From the NCBI RefSeq assembly GCF_023746535.1, contig NZ_CP098747.1, positions 2,750,501 through 2,814,500 of the forward strand: a DNA stretch of 64,000 nucleotides, in the 5' to 3' direction. Origin of the DNA: Sneathiella marina (GTDB lineage: Bacteria; Pseudomonadota; Alphaproteobacteria; Sneathiellales; Sneathiellaceae). Within the stretch, counting starts at the first letter, position 1; every line of letters begins with the position of its first letter. Made by a program: the position numbers and the translations under genes. Positions 20,358 to 30,069 of this stretch are shown here, in pieces. The notes below the pieces were generated by a model that saw only the letters and a program-made list of their open reading frames with translations, did not search any database and had not been told where the DNA came from.

Positions 20358-20561
20358 TTTGATACTTCCATTTTCCGCGGCAAACGGTACATTTGAGTAG
20401 TTACTTACAAAAATCTGTCTCTTAAAGATCCGGAAGAATATTGCGCTTTGCCATGGCGCCTTTCCCAAATGCTAAACTTAAGACTATCATTAGTTCCCAA
20501 TAAACCGAAATATGTTTAATTTTCCCTTACTTTATACAAATGTTTTAGAAGAAACCCAGCA

Positions 20562-20837
20562 ATGAACCAGGAACAGTCAGAAATACTAGCACTGCAAGCC
20601 CTAGCTTATATTACAGGCGATGAAAAAACCCTTAATTGGCTTATATCTGAAACAGGTGTTAGTCCCGCTGATATAGGGAATGTACAGGACCCAAACGAGG
20701 TACTAGCCGGGGTTCTAGATTTTTTGCTTGCCCATGAAGAAATCCTGGTTGAATTTTGTACGCAGCAGAATATCCCCCCTACCAATCCAGCTCGGGCCCG
20801 CCGCTTTTTACCGGGTGCGGTAATGGAGGATTACTAA
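20562..20837 (+). CDS. DUF3572 family protein
   Basis: A 91-aa alphaproteobacterial protein of the DUF3572 family, function unknown. The family pattern is clear: ALQALAYITGDE, then VLAGVLDFLLAHEEILVEFC, and the ending ARRFLPGAVMED. No membrane or signal segment. Its stop abuts the start of the HAD-like gene, so the two are expressed together. Confidence 0.9.
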   Translation: MNQEQSEILALQALAYITGDEKTLNWLISETGVSPADIGNVQDPNEVLAGVLDFLLAHEEILVEFCTQQNIPPTNPARARRFLPGAVMEDY

Positions 20838-21509
20838 ATGACAAATGATATTCATAAAGATGTTCTGCCGCAATTGGCTAAGCTGGCCATCGATCCGCAT
20901 CGCCCTCTTATAATTTCCGATGCCGATGAAGTTCTGTTTAATTTTATGATTGGATTGGAAGGGTTACTGGCGTCGCAAGAGCTTTATTTTGACTGGTCTT
21001 CATTTGCCCTGACTGGAAATATCCGCCGGATTGCTGACAAGCAACCTATCAGCCAAGAAGAGGTTGGTGGCTTGCTGTCGGAATTTTTCGAGCATCGGTG
21101 TATTGATTTGCCGGCTGTTGACGGTGCTGCCGCGGGACTGAAAGCATTGAGCAAGCATGCACAAATTATCGTTTTGAGCAATATTCCCCCTAAATATGCG
21201 CATCATCGGGTAACAGGCCTCAAGGATAAAGGGATGGATTATCCTCTTATCGCAAATATCGGTAGCAAAGGAGAAGTTGTCCGCCATCTTACGCAAGGTA
21301 TGAGCGCCCCGGCCTTCTTTATCGACGATATCCCCCACAATCATAGTTCTGTCAATATCCACGCCGCCCATGTTCACCGGCTTCATTATATTGCAGATGA
21401 AAGATTGTCAGCGCTTTTAGGCCCCGCTGAACACAGCCATACCCGGCTATATAACTGGCCTGAAATCGAGGCCCATATCATCCAGCATATTGAGACTGGC
21501 GCCGGTTAA
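20838..21509 (+). CDS. HAD-superfamily hydrolase-like protein, 223 aa
   Basis: The HAD motifs are recognisable: motif I ISDADEVLF (nucleophile Asp near residue 26), motif II VLSNIPPKY, a Lys in IGSKGEV, and motif IV FIDDIPHN. It is probably a phosphatase, but the substrate is unknown. The ATG follows the DUF3572 stop directly and the gene ends two bases before dinB, so three genes form one operon. Confidence 0.82.
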   Translation: MTNDIHKDVLPQLAKLAIDPHRPLIISDADEVLFNFMIGLEGLLASQELYFDWSSFALTGNIRRIADKQPISQEEVGGLLSEFFEHRCIDLPAVDGAAAGLKALSKHAQIIVLSNIPPKYAHHRVTGLKDKGMDYPLIANIGSKGEVVRHLTQGMSAPAFFIDDIPHNHSSVNIHAAHVHRLHYIADERLSALLGPAEHSHTRLYNWPEIEAHIIQHIETGAG

Positions 21510-21510
21510 A

Positions 21511-22794
21511 ATGGGTGCTCTTTGCCGGCAATGTCTAGAAATAATTGCGGATAAGGAGTTATCGGCAGCGACCCGTTGTCCGGCCTGCCGCTCTCCAAGA
21601 CTCCTCAAGCATCCGGAATTATTTGATCTTTCCCTGGCACATGTTGATTGTGACGCCTTTTATGCTGCGGTGGAAAAGCGGGATAATCCAGATCTGAACG
21701 CCCATCCGCTCATTGTTGCGTATGACGGTGCCCGCAGTGTTGTGTCAACCTGCTGCTATATCGCCCGCATGTCCGGCGTCCGATCTGCCATGCCGCTGTT
21801 CAAAGCCAAAAAACTCTGTCCAAATGCAAAAATTATCGCGCCGCAGATGCAAAAATACGCGGCAGTCAGCAAAGAGATCCACACATTATTCCAACAATTG
21901 ACACCGGATATCGAACCTCTTTCCCTCGATGAGGCATTTCTGGATCTTTCAGGTACCGAAAGCCTGCATCATAGATCAGCCGCACAATCCATGGCGTGGT
22001 TAGCCCGGGAAATTGAAAACACCGTAGGTATCACCGTCTCAGTCGGTCTCAGTTACAACAAATATCTCGCAAAGCTGGCGTCAGATCTCGACAAACCCAA
22101 CGGATTTGCGGTCATTGGTCAACAGGAAGCGCTGGAGTTTCTAAGCCGCCGCCCCGTCAGTGATATCTGGGGCGTTGGCAAAGCCCTCAATCGCAAATTG
22201 GCGGCAGCCGGAATCACAACAATCGGGCAGTTGCAGCATCGAGAAGAAGCCGACCTGGTGGCCCGTTACGGTGTCATGGGGAGCCGTCTGTATCACCTTT
22301 CCCGCGGTCAGGATAGCCGGATTGTTAAAGCGGGGCAGCGGGCCAAGAGTATCTCGGCCGAAACAACTTTCAGTACGGATATTTCAGATCCATCAATTTT
22401 ACTCGCGCGCCTCTGGCCGTTATGTGAGAGGGTTTCAAAACGCCTGAAAGCATCAAACAAAGCAGGAAAAACCATAACGTTGAAAATGAAAACCGGGGAT
22501 TTCAAGACACTGACGCGAAGTCACACTCTTCCATACCCCACACAATTGGCGGAAACCTTGTACCGTGAAATTACACCGTTACTTGAAAAAACAATTCCGC
22601 AAAAGGACTTTAGACTTATTGGTGTTGGTATCAGCAGTTTTGGCTCGCTAGAAGATGCGGACAAACCGGATCTCCTGTCTACTCAAAATAACAACCGTGA
22701 CAAATCAGTTGAAGCCGCCATTGACAAGGTACGCGCCAAATTTGGAGATACTGTCATCGGAAAGGGTCGCGGGCTGAAATCAAAAAAGAAGTAG
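21511..22794 (+). CDS. dinB: DNA polymerase IV with N-terminal zinc-finger extension
   Basis: A Y-family translesion polymerase. The catalytic motifs HVDCDAFYAAVEKRDNP and SLDEAFLDLSGT are present, followed by thumb and little-finger domains and the helix-hairpin-helix region VWGVGKAL. Upstream of the polymerase, residues ~5-35 carry CRQC and CPAC, a probable zinc knuckle, as seen in other alphaproteobacterial DinB proteins. I place the start at the ATG at 21511, one base after the preceding stop; an in-frame start at 21490 overlaps the HAD gene. Length about 427 aa. Confidence 0.93.
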   Translation: MGALCRQCLEIIADKELSAATRCPACRSPRLLKHPELFDLSLAHVDCDAFYAAVEKRDNPDLNAHPLIVAYDGARSVVSTCCYIARMSGVRSAMPLFKAKKLCPNAKIIAPQMQKYAAVSKEIHTLFQQLTPDIEPLSLDEAFLDLSGTESLHHRSAAQSMAWLAREIENTVGITVSVGLSYNKYLAKLASDLDKPNGFAVIGQQEALEFLSRRPVSDIWGVGKALNRKLAAAGITTIGQLQHREEADLVARYGVMGSRLYHLSRGQDSRIVKAGQRAKSISAETTFSTDISDPSILLARLWPLCERVSKRLKASNKAGKTITLKMKTGDFKTLTRSHTLPYPTQLAETLYREITPLLEKTIPQKDFRLIGVGISSFGSLEDADKPDLLSTQNNNRDKSVEAAIDKVRAKFGDTVIGKGRGLKSKKK

Positions 22795-22804
22795 TTCCAA
22801 CGGG

Positions 22805-23908
22805 TTAGCGGCACATTTTTTTCACATGCTCCCAGGCTTCCGAGCTCATGGCGCCGCCTCCGGTTTTACCTGCCGAGGTTATCAACGCCAGGCGGTCCTC
22901 TATTCCCGGATGCGTATCGAATAATGCGAAATCAAAGGTTTCGGTTTTGTTGTTTGCATGAATCTTCTGTAAAAGCTCGTTCATCGGCGAAACATCGAAA
23001 CCAGCAGATTGCATAAGCAGTATCGCCATCTCGTCCGCTTCTGTTTCCAGTTCCCGGCTATATGTCGAGCTCACCGCCATTTGGCCAATTGCGGCCAACG
23101 CCACACCACCCGAAGCATCACCCACAAGCAAACTAAAAATGGTCGCAACACCAGTTCCCAATATAAAACTCTTCATTGGATGGCGAAATTTCGCATGGCC
23201 AAGCTCATGCGCTAGAACACCCGTAAAACCATTAGCCTCATCAGCCAAGTCCAGTAACCCCGAGAAAATCAAAATCTTGCCGCCCGGAAGCGCAAATGCA
23301 TTTGCAATGGGTGATTTGATGACCGTTACCTGTAAATCTTGAACTTCGTCACCAGCACTGACATTCAGTTGTTGCAATACTCTTGAAATTTCCCGCTCAC
23401 CCTCCGGATCGCGGCAAATTATGGCGTCCGCTGTGCTGTTCTGTTTGCGGGCAATGGACTCTATTAAAAAGCTCTTCGTTTGCTCACCAATATCTTCCCG
23501 AAGCTTATCTGGAAGTATCCATGCAATTTGAGTTGTAAGAACTGGCAAGACAACGGCGAAAATGAATATCACCGATGCAATCGCTCCGCCGCCCCAGAAA
23601 ACATAGGGTTTCCACCAGCCGGGCACCAAAGGTCGAGACTTGTAAAGCCGAGGGCATTTTGCATTTACATCGCGAATGAAATCCGGATCTTCAACGATCA
23701 AGCGAGCGGCGTTGTCGGCAGCAACAGATAATCGAAGTTCGCCTACCGCTGGTCCCGCATTTTCATCCCGTAAGGAAGCCAATGGCCACTTATCCATTAA
23801 CGATCCGGTATCTGAAATAATCTTCAGCGAACCATCTTCAATTTCAACAGAAACCGATTGTGCCTTGGCAGTTTTACCATCAAATAAACGAGCCAGAAAA
23901 GTTGCCAT
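22805..23908 (-). CDS. M48 family zinc metalloprotease, membrane-anchored
   Basis: A membrane-anchored M48 protease. The zinc site HELGH lies in GVLAHELGHAKF, with the third ligand Glu in ELETEADEMAI downstream. A hydrophobic helix at about residues 105-130 anchors it. The first ~90 residues form a different domain. It may act in envelope protein quality control; the exact substrate is unknown. Its ATG overlaps the stop of the DUF898 gene by one base (TAATG). Confidence 0.92.
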   Translation of the reverse strand: MATFLARLFDGKTAKAQSVSVEIEDGSLKIISDTGSLMDKWPLASLRDENAGPAVGELRLSVAADNAARLIVEDPDFIRDVNAKCPRLYKSRPLVPGWWKPYVFWGGGAIASVIFIFAVVLPVLTTQIAWILPDKLREDIGEQTKSFLIESIARKQNSTADAIICRDPEGEREISRVLQQLNVSAGDEVQDLQVTVIKSPIANAFALPGGKILIFSGLLDLADEANGFTGVLAHELGHAKFRHPMKSFILGTGVATIFSLLVGDASGGVALAAIGQMAVSSTYSRELETEADEMAILLMQSAGFDVSPMNELLQKIHANNKTETFDFALFDTHPGIEDRLALITSAGKTGGGAMSSEAWEHVKKMCR

Positions 23909-25140
23909 TAAAAAGCACCCACATCCAATGCATCGGCAAAGCCTTCCCCATATTTCGGGGATTTTCTGGCGGACGCTGCTGCATGCTCAAATGCATCAAT
24001 ATTTGAAATCTCGATAGATTTGCACACCGCTTCAACCAGAGGAACGATAAGGAACAACATTTTTACGATATCATATGCGATATAGGCCGCAAAAAACCCA
24101 ATCATCAGGATGATTATCCCGGCATCGCTTGCAAGGATCAGCAAATAATAAATCACTGCTGCAAATCCGAAATAGCCAACGAAAGCCAGGGCCAGCAGCA
24201 AAAGAAATATGGATAATATGGATTGAATGGTGAGGCTCGATGAGAAACGCGCGGTCGCAAAACTTGTCTTTTCAACGAGATACCTGAACTCCCACACTCG
24301 AACTGCAAAGGACAGAACACTCAATGTCAAAAAAACCACCAATCCGCCGATTCCCAGAATCCAGCCCGCATATTGGTCGCTTGCGAAGATTTCCTCGTTC
24401 AAAATCGGCGTTGCCTCTGCAGTAACTTCTAGCGCTTCAACAGAATACAAATAATACCCCGATAATCCGAGAATGGCTTGGGTAACAAGAATGGCCGGCC
24501 AATATATCCGGAAAAGCCCCTTTGCCGTTCCCTGATAAGTAAACCAGGTATCGCCAAACTGAGTATTTTTCAGCTGATAATTCAATCTGAATGCCTGTAA
24601 CCACGGATATGCCCATCCAAGTGTAGCAATAGTAGCAATGGTCCAAAGCAGGACATACAGAGCATAGTTAAACCCACTTCCAGTCAGGAAAAACCGAATT
24701 CCTCTCCAGGACGTCCTGGACAACCTGTATCGCCACAAACGGTACCTCGCGAATTGCCAGAAAAAATACAAAAAAACGAAATTCAAAACCTGCCCGACAA
24801 TCAGGGGGTCCGGCCCTGCAACTGCCAATAAATCCGTTATCAGCCCGGCAGCCAGCATAATCGGCATCAGAATAATCATCGCGATCAGGAAGCCGATAAA
24901 CAATTCTTTCGCCCGCCCGAGATATTCCAGGCGATCATGTTTGATTATCACGCCATGCCACAAAATTCGCCGGATATGTGTTTTCGCCCAGAACCGATAT
25001 ATTCCCAATGTTAAAAAGCTGAATATCTTGTTCTTGATCAAGCGTATCAATAGTTGCTTGCGGGAGATGGAAAAAAGTATTTCCGAGTTTTCGTGCTCAC
25101 TGCCCTCGCGGACGAGCTCATGCTCTACTGTCGATACCAT
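23908..25140 (-). CDS. DUF898 (YjgN-like) membrane protein
   Basis: A multi-helix integral membrane protein with the DUF898/YjgN signature: YRFWAKTHIRRILWHG early on, then FRLNYQLKNTQFGDTWFTY mid-way. About eight hydrophobic segments are visible across 410 aa. The function of the family is not established. Translational overlap with the M48 protease suggests they act together in the envelope. The start has no strong ribosome-binding site. Confidence 0.88.
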   Translation of the reverse strand: MVSTVEHELVREGSEHENSEILFSISRKQLLIRLIKNKIFSFLTLGIYRFWAKTHIRRILWHGVIIKHDRLEYLGRAKELFIGFLIAMIILMPIMLAAGLITDLLAVAGPDPLIVGQVLNFVFLYFFWQFARYRLWRYRLSRTSWRGIRFFLTGSGFNYALYVLLWTIATIATLGWAYPWLQAFRLNYQLKNTQFGDTWFTYQGTAKGLFRIYWPAILVTQAILGLSGYYLYSVEALEVTAEATPILNEEIFASDQYAGWILGIGGLVVFLTLSVLSFAVRVWEFRYLVEKTSFATARFSSSLTIQSILSIFLLLLALAFVGYFGFAAVIYYLLILASDAGIIILMIGFFAAYIAYDIVKMLFLIVPLVEAVCKSIEISNIDAFEHAAASARKSPKYGEGFADALDVGAF

Positions 25141-25197
25141 AATTGTATCCGTTTAAGTTGCTAGTTAATCAACATTTTTAACCGCTGGCGCTGTTAC

Positions 25198-26019
25198 CTA
25201 TTCCGACGAACATTTTTCAGGTTCGAGAAAGGAGAAATTGGACATTTTTCCATTCAAGGAAAATTCCTGATACTTCAGCCGAAGATCCATTGCGACGCCA
25301 TTTTCAAACATCTTCATGCCGACTTCATAATCCGGTTCATTCATTTGTTCGCGTAAATCGAAAAAAGACAATTGTAACGGCCAGTAGCTGCGATCTTTCA
25401 ACTCTTCAAGAACATCAGATGGATCGGCAAAGGTTTTTTTCTTACCGATAACAGCCAAGGTATCAGAGAGCCCTTCTGCGCCATTGCCATCAAAGACTTT
25501 TGCGGACAATAGATTCTCTCCAGACAAAGCTGCTTCGATTATGGACCGGGTATGCTCAGCTGGAAATACGACAGTTGCCGGTAATTCCATGTCATCCTGC
25601 GCCGGTTCAGAAAAGGTTACTGACGCCGTGCCTTCCTGCCGCTGGGCGACGCCACTATATTTATCAATTTGCTGTCCATTAAGTCGATTGGACATATCAA
25701 ATCTCATGATATTGCCCTCATTATCTTCCCAAGTAGACAGATTGTAATCTGAAACAATCGCCCCGCCTTCGATATTGACCATTTCGAGCACCATTCGCTG
25801 ATTCATGATTATGCCTTCGCATTGTTGCTCAAGCCTTAAGACAATGCGGCCTCGCACAGCTTCAATACCGCTATTCGTGGATAGTTCCTCTAATTTTAAA
25901 TCGTAAACCGCTTGATGCGAGGCCAACTGCAAGGGTGCGGCTGTAAGCGGTGGGGTCCATGCAAGAAAATTTGCAAGGGCAGCCAACAAGAGGGTTTTCG
26001 GTTTTGGTATTCTGATCAT
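25198..26019 (-). CDS. eipB: EipB-like periplasmic protein (DUF1849)
   Basis: This matches EipB, a periplasmic beta-spiral protein needed for envelope integrity in Brucella. Residues 1-27 form a signal peptide (AALANFLAWTPPLTAAP). The mature part begins with the family's ASHQAVYDLKL, and the two conserved cysteines, here C67 and C270 of 273 aa, would form the known disulfide. Neighbouring M48 and DUF898 genes fit an envelope role. Upstream spacing to DUF898 is 57 bases. Confidence 0.88.
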   Translation of the reverse strand: MIRIPKPKTLLLAALANFLAWTPPLTAAPLQLASHQAVYDLKLEELSTNSGIEAVRGRIVLRLEQQCEGIIMNQRMVLEMVNIEGGAIVSDYNLSTWEDNEGNIMRFDMSNRLNGQQIDKYSGVAQRQEGTASVTFSEPAQDDMELPATVVFPAEHTRSIIEAALSGENLLSAKVFDGNGAEGLSDTLAVIGKKKTFADPSDVLEELKDRSYWPLQLSFFDLREQMNEPDYEVGMKMFENGVAMDLRLKYQEFSLNGKMSNFSFLEPEKCSSE

Positions 26020-26376
26020 AGCGCCAATCTCTTAAAAACGATGACGAACTATCCCCCTCAAAAGCTCTAAAGTATCTACTAATAACTCCCGGCGGAATAT
26101 CTGAAAAGATATAATGGCAGAAATAATGTTAAAACAAAGTGTCCTCGTACTTTTATTCCCTCTTTTGGGAATTTTATTCCTCCCTGGCTTTAGGAAGGCT
26201 AAGAGCGTATCAGCAAAAAAATAAACTATCTTATTGAAATTAAACATTTTTTTCTTCTTTTCAGTGGATTTCTACAATCGTGGCATAAAGATTGCTTGAA
26301 GGTAGACAACAATAGTGAAATTTAATCTTTCAAAGCGCGGCGTAAATTTTCCCGCTTGTCAGATGAGGAGAAATAA
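26020..26376. other. Intergenic space between eipB and the GGDEF gene
   Basis: 357 bases, AT-rich, shared by the divergent eipB and GGDEF starts. The only site I can name is the sigma-54-like promoter listed next. An open frame on the minus strand (26032-26247) has no ribosome-binding site and low-complexity content; I do not accept it as a gene. Confidence 0.5.
26281..26296 (+). promoter_or_regulatory. Sigma-54 (RpoN)-like -24/-12 promoter
   Basis: The bases TGGCATAAAGATTGCT match the RpoN consensus TGGCACG-N4-TTGCW at TGGCA and TTGCT, with the correct GG-to-GC spacing. Only two of the defined positions differ. It points to a transcript start near 26307, about 70 bases before the GGDEF gene. 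An enhancer-binding protein site was not identified. Confidence 0.55.
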
Positions 26377-27078
26377 ATGACTGCTAACATGTCTGCTTTA
26401 CCTGCTACAGGAACCGGTTTGGCTTTTGGCGCCGAACAGGAAGTGCCATTCCATCTGGAAAACTTAGCCAAGAAGATAAAGAATTCGCCACATAACAGCG
26501 CAAATCCCCAATATTGGCAGACGATTAATCGGGTCATTGCTTACGCGGCAAGTGCCGAACAGCATATTTCGGAGCAACAGGCTCGTATTCGTGAATTGGA
26601 AGAGCTCTCGTCAACCGATGAACTTACCGGTCTTCCAAACCGCCGGGGTCTGCAGGAGTTCATGGCCCGCATGCTCTCCATTTCCCGTCGGCATGACGAA
26701 CAAGGTGTCCTCGCATTTCTCGATTTGGATGATTTCAAAATTATTAATGATCACTACGGGCACGAAACCGGTGACCGGCTTCTAAATGTATTTGCCAAGG
26801 CGTTAAAATCCAGCTTGCGTGATTCTGATTTTGTAGCTCGCATCGGCGGTGATGAATTTGTCTTTGTCCTTGTCCGTAGTTCCGAAGAGAACGGTATTAA
26901 CCGGGCACGCGCCATCCAACAGCAAATTGGATCCAGCTTCATTACAGCGCAAGGCAAGGAGCTCCCGTTACGAGCGAGCCTGGGTGTTGCCGCTTTCAAT
27001 GGGGAAGCTACTCTTGCCCAGCTTTTAAGATCCGCAGATCTGGATATGTATAAAGATAAACGCGCCCGCAAAACCTAA
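26377..27078 (+). CDS. Diguanylate cyclase (GGDEF domain), 233 aa
   Basis: A soluble GGDEF protein predicted to make cyclic di-GMP. A ~65-residue unknown N-terminus and a short coiled segment (residues ~55-80) precede the GGDEF domain, which opens with STDELTGLPNRRGLQEF. The active-site motif IGGDEF is intact, and RDSD lies five residues before it, an RxxD inhibitory site. No membrane segment or known sensor domain is seen. A GAGGAG site lies 7 bases before the ATG, and the upstream sigma-54-like promoter suggests conditional expression. Confidence 0.92.
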   Translation: MTANMSALPATGTGLAFGAEQEVPFHLENLAKKIKNSPHNSANPQYWQTINRVIAYAASAEQHISEQQARIRELEELSSTDELTGLPNRRGLQEFMARMLSISRRHDEQGVLAFLDLDDFKIINDHYGHETGDRLLNVFAKALKSSLRDSDFVARIGGDEFVFVLVRSSEENGINRARAIQQQIGSSFITAQGKELPLRASLGVAAFNGEATLAQLLRSADLDMYKDKRARKT

Positions 27079-27118
27079 CATTTCCAGCGAGAATATTTTT
27101 GAAGCTGGGCGGGCCCGG

Positions 27119-28363
27119 TTATCCGAGCAAAAACAACTCGATCGGTTCACGGACACCACGGAGCGCGTGAAATCCGCAGGATTTCAGTTCCTGCTTGCAT
27201 CCGACTGCTGCTTTCACAAATTCACCGGATGCGAGAAAGTCCGTCTCCAAAGTGTCACATAAAACTTCAATTCGGCTCACTTCATTTACCGCAGGGCCAA
27301 TCACCGTAAAATCAAGCCGTGTTTCTGACCCGACATTTCCGTACATGACATCCCCAATATGAACCGCAATATCGAGCCCCATAGTCGGTTCGCCGCTCGC
27401 GTCACGGTCATCATTGAGTTTCCGCACTCCCTCTTTCATCCGATTAACAGCCTGCAAAGCCGTCTCACATATGGCCGGAACATCCTGATCTGTTAGGGCA
27501 AAAGCCGCCAGGATCCCGTCACCCATAAACTTGAGGATTTCACCACCTGCCAGCTCAATTGGGCTGGCCATATGATCAAGATACAAATCAAGCATCTCCA
27601 CCAGCTCAGTTTGAGGCATGGTATCCGAAAGCTTGGTGAACCCCTTCAAATCTGCATAAATAAGCACAGCGTTTATACTCTCAACCGAGCCACGACGCAC
27701 CTGACCAGACAATACCTTGCGTGCAGTATCCTTGCCGATATAGGTTTCCAATACCGACCTTGCTGTTCGAAATGAGGCAATACTTCGCACTGCCAACGCA
27801 AACAGGGGGATGGCCCGATGTAAAATCGTATATTCTTCTTCGGTGAACCCGCCAGGGCGATCAGAAGCCCAGCTAGTCACTAGGCCGCCCATTTCTCGAG
27901 AATCATCAAAATCCCAGCCAAAATCAAATACCTGGCAAAACCAGTCTGTCATACCCTCATCCCGAAATTCCACAAGCACTGGAAAATCCAACTCAGTTTC
28001 CGACTCAAGTTTACGATGCAGGAAATTGATATTATTGGTTAACATAAAAAAGAACGGGCTCGAAAACCAGCCTTCGCCCGGAACATCCGTATGCAAGACA
28101 TTGGTGTTTAGAACCAATCCCTCCCCGCGGCGCCACGTATACATGAAGGCGCTGACTTGCGGATGAATGGCGCTCAAGGCAATGTTACCGCGCTTGAGCT
28201 TGATCCCTAGTTCAGACAAGCGTTCACAAAATTCCGTGAAGAGATCCCTCACGGCATTCCCTGACATGCCTTTGTCGATCAACCAGGCAAACAGCTCTTC
28301 TTGCGGATTCTGTGCCGGGAAATGTGCACATTCGATGTAAGGATTCTTAATGTTAACACCCAT
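27119..28363 (-). CDS. Class III adenylate/guanylate cyclase with unknown N-terminal domain
   Basis: A soluble class III cyclase. The catalytic domain (residues ~225-390) has both metal-binding aspartates, in VLIYADLKGFT and FMGDGILAAF. It also has the Lys in ILKFMGDG and the Asp in RLDFTVIG that favour ATP. The first ~200 residues have no name I can give; they recur in this type of cyclase and could be a sensor. The start at 28363 (GTGTTAAC after the ATG) follows AGGTGATCCA; a start at 28399 would add 12 residues but lacks a ribosome-binding site. It converges on the GGDEF gene. Confidence 0.88.
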   Translation of the reverse strand: MGVNIKNPYIECAHFPAQNPQEELFAWLIDKGMSGNAVRDLFTEFCERLSELGIKLKRGNIALSAIHPQVSAFMYTWRRGEGLVLNTNVLHTDVPGEGWFSSPFFFMLTNNINFLHRKLESETELDFPVLVEFRDEGMTDWFCQVFDFGWDFDDSREMGGLVTSWASDRPGGFTEEEYTILHRAIPLFALAVRSIASFRTARSVLETYIGKDTARKVLSGQVRRGSVESINAVLIYADLKGFTKLSDTMPQTELVEMLDLYLDHMASPIELAGGEILKFMGDGILAAFALTDQDVPAICETALQAVNRMKEGVRKLNDDRDASGEPTMGLDIAVHIGDVMYGNVGSETRLDFTVIGPAVNEVSRIEVLCDTLETDFLASGEFVKAAVGCKQELKSCGFHALRGVREPIELFLLG

Positions 28364-28562
28364 TGGATCACCTGATTGGAGAGGATCATCCACTTCCATA
28401 TAAGCCGATAATACCCACAGTTAAGAAGAAAATAAAAAAAATCTGACGACCGCGTGTTCTGAAGCACAAGCAGGTACATTCAATGGCGGATTTGGAGACT
28501 GGTTCTTGACGTTATCTCATGATAGAGATTGGTGGCGCACATAACAAGAGGCAGTAGCACCC

Positions 28563-30038
28563 ATGGCGGATAACATAAAAAAATATTGGCAAAATTACAT
28601 TAATGGCGACTGGGTGGATGGAATAGATAAGGATCGGATTTCCATCGAGAACCCGGCCACGGGAAAAGAGGTTGCTGAAATTGCCCGCGCCAAGGGAAAC
28701 GATGTAGATTTGGCTGTTACTGCCGCGCGGGCATGCTTTGAAAGCCGGGAACTTTACAACATGCGGCCAACCAATCGTGGCCTGCTAATGTTCGAAATTG
28801 CCCGCCACCTGACCGAGATGGCAGATGATATTGCCCTCACGGAATGCCTCGATAACGGTAAGACCATTGCCGGCGGCAAAAATGAAGCCATGGCCGCAGC
28901 GCGCTACTTTACCTATTACGGCGGTCTCGCCGACAAGCTTGAAGGCCGAATGATCCCTTTAGGAGCAGATTACCTGGATTATACGATCCCCAGTCCGTTC
29001 GGTGTCTCTGCGCAGATTGTACCCTGGAATTTTCCATTGCAAATTGCGGCACGTTCCGTCGCTTGTGCGTTGGCGACAGCGAATACTGTGGTTCTGAAAT
29101 CACCGGAACTCTCACCCCTTTCAACCTATTTTATCGCCGAGGCCTGTCATCGGGCGGGCGTTCCTGCAGGCGCCGTAAATATCCTGTGCGGATTTGGTCA
29201 TGATTGCGGGGCAGACCTTGTCGCTCATCCGGATATTGATCATATTGTATTTACAGGATCTGTGGCGACCGGCCAATCCATCCTGCGCGCCGCTGCCGAA
29301 CGGGTTATTCCCTGCATCATGGAACTGGGTGGAAAATCCGCAGGTATCCTGTTCGAAGACGCCGATGTGGATCAGGCGATCACGTCGACAGCCAGCGGCA
29401 TATTCTCTCATGCCGGACAGGTTTGTTCCGCCCAATCACGCCTTATTGTCCCAACGAAAATGCAGGATGAGGTTGTCGAGAAAATGGCGGCAAAAGCCAA
29501 TAGCCTTTCCATCGGCCCTGGCATTGAGGGGCATGACCTGACGCCGGTTATTTCAGGGCAACAAGCAGAAAAAATCGAGGGCATGTGCCTGGCTGCTGCA
29601 CAGGCAGGGGCGGAAGCCGCCGCCGGCGGACGGCGACGCGACGATATGGCAGGTCATTTTATTGAACCGACCGTCTTTGCAAATGTCTCCCCGGACATGA
29701 CAATAGCTCGGGAGGAAGTCTTTGGCCCCGTATTGGCTGTCCTGACCTATGACGATGTGGACGAGGCCATTGCACTAGCAAACGGGACCGATTATGGTCT
29801 CTGCGCTGGCGTTTATACCAAGGACCTAAATACAGCACATTGGGCGGCAGATCGGCTATCGGCCGGCCAGGTTTTTGTAAATGAATGGTTTGCAGGTGGT
29901 ATAGAAACACCGTTTGGCGGTACAAAAAGATCTGGCTATGGCCGAGAAAAAGGTCAGGAAGCCCTGCAGAATTACGTACAGACTAAAAATGTCGGCATTC
30001 GTGTGACAGCAGGGGGAGGCGGACGTCCTGGCGGCTGA
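28563..30038 (+). CDS. Aldehyde dehydrogenase family protein, 491 aa
   Basis: NAD(P)-dependent oxidation of an aldehyde to an acid. Visible sites are the general-base Glu in ELGGKSAGILFED, the catalytic Cys in SHAGQVCSAQSRLIV, the Rossmann FTGSVATGQS and the EEVFGPVL motif. Length is normal. The substrate is unknown. RidA follows by 31 bases, and enamine/imine deamination beside an aldehyde dehydrogenase suggests an amine or amino-acid breakdown route. Confidence 0.93.
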   Translation: MADNIKKYWQNYINGDWVDGIDKDRISIENPATGKEVAEIARAKGNDVDLAVTAARACFESRELYNMRPTNRGLLMFEIARHLTEMADDIALTECLDNGKTIAGGKNEAMAAARYFTYYGGLADKLEGRMIPLGADYLDYTIPSPFGVSAQIVPWNFPLQIAARSVACALATANTVVLKSPELSPLSTYFIAEACHRAGVPAGAVNILCGFGHDCGADLVAHPDIDHIVFTGSVATGQSILRAAAERVIPCIMELGGKSAGILFEDADVDQAITSTASGIFSHAGQVCSAQSRLIVPTKMQDEVVEKMAAKANSLSIGPGIEGHDLTPVISGQQAEKIEGMCLAAAQAGAEAAAGGRRRDDMAGHFIEPTVFANVSPDMTIAREEVFGPVLAVLTYDDVDEAIALANGTDYGLCAGVYTKDLNTAHWAADRLSAGQVFVNEWFAGGIETPFGGTKRSGYGREKGQEALQNYVQTKNVGIRVTAGGGGRPGG

Positions 30039-30069
30039 TTAAAATAGAATACACAGATAGGATAGAAAC

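Noticed and set aside
26032-26247. 71-codon minus-strand ORF upstream of eipB
   Set aside because: Biased low-complexity sequence in an AT-rich spacer, no ribosome-binding site, no recognisable domain.
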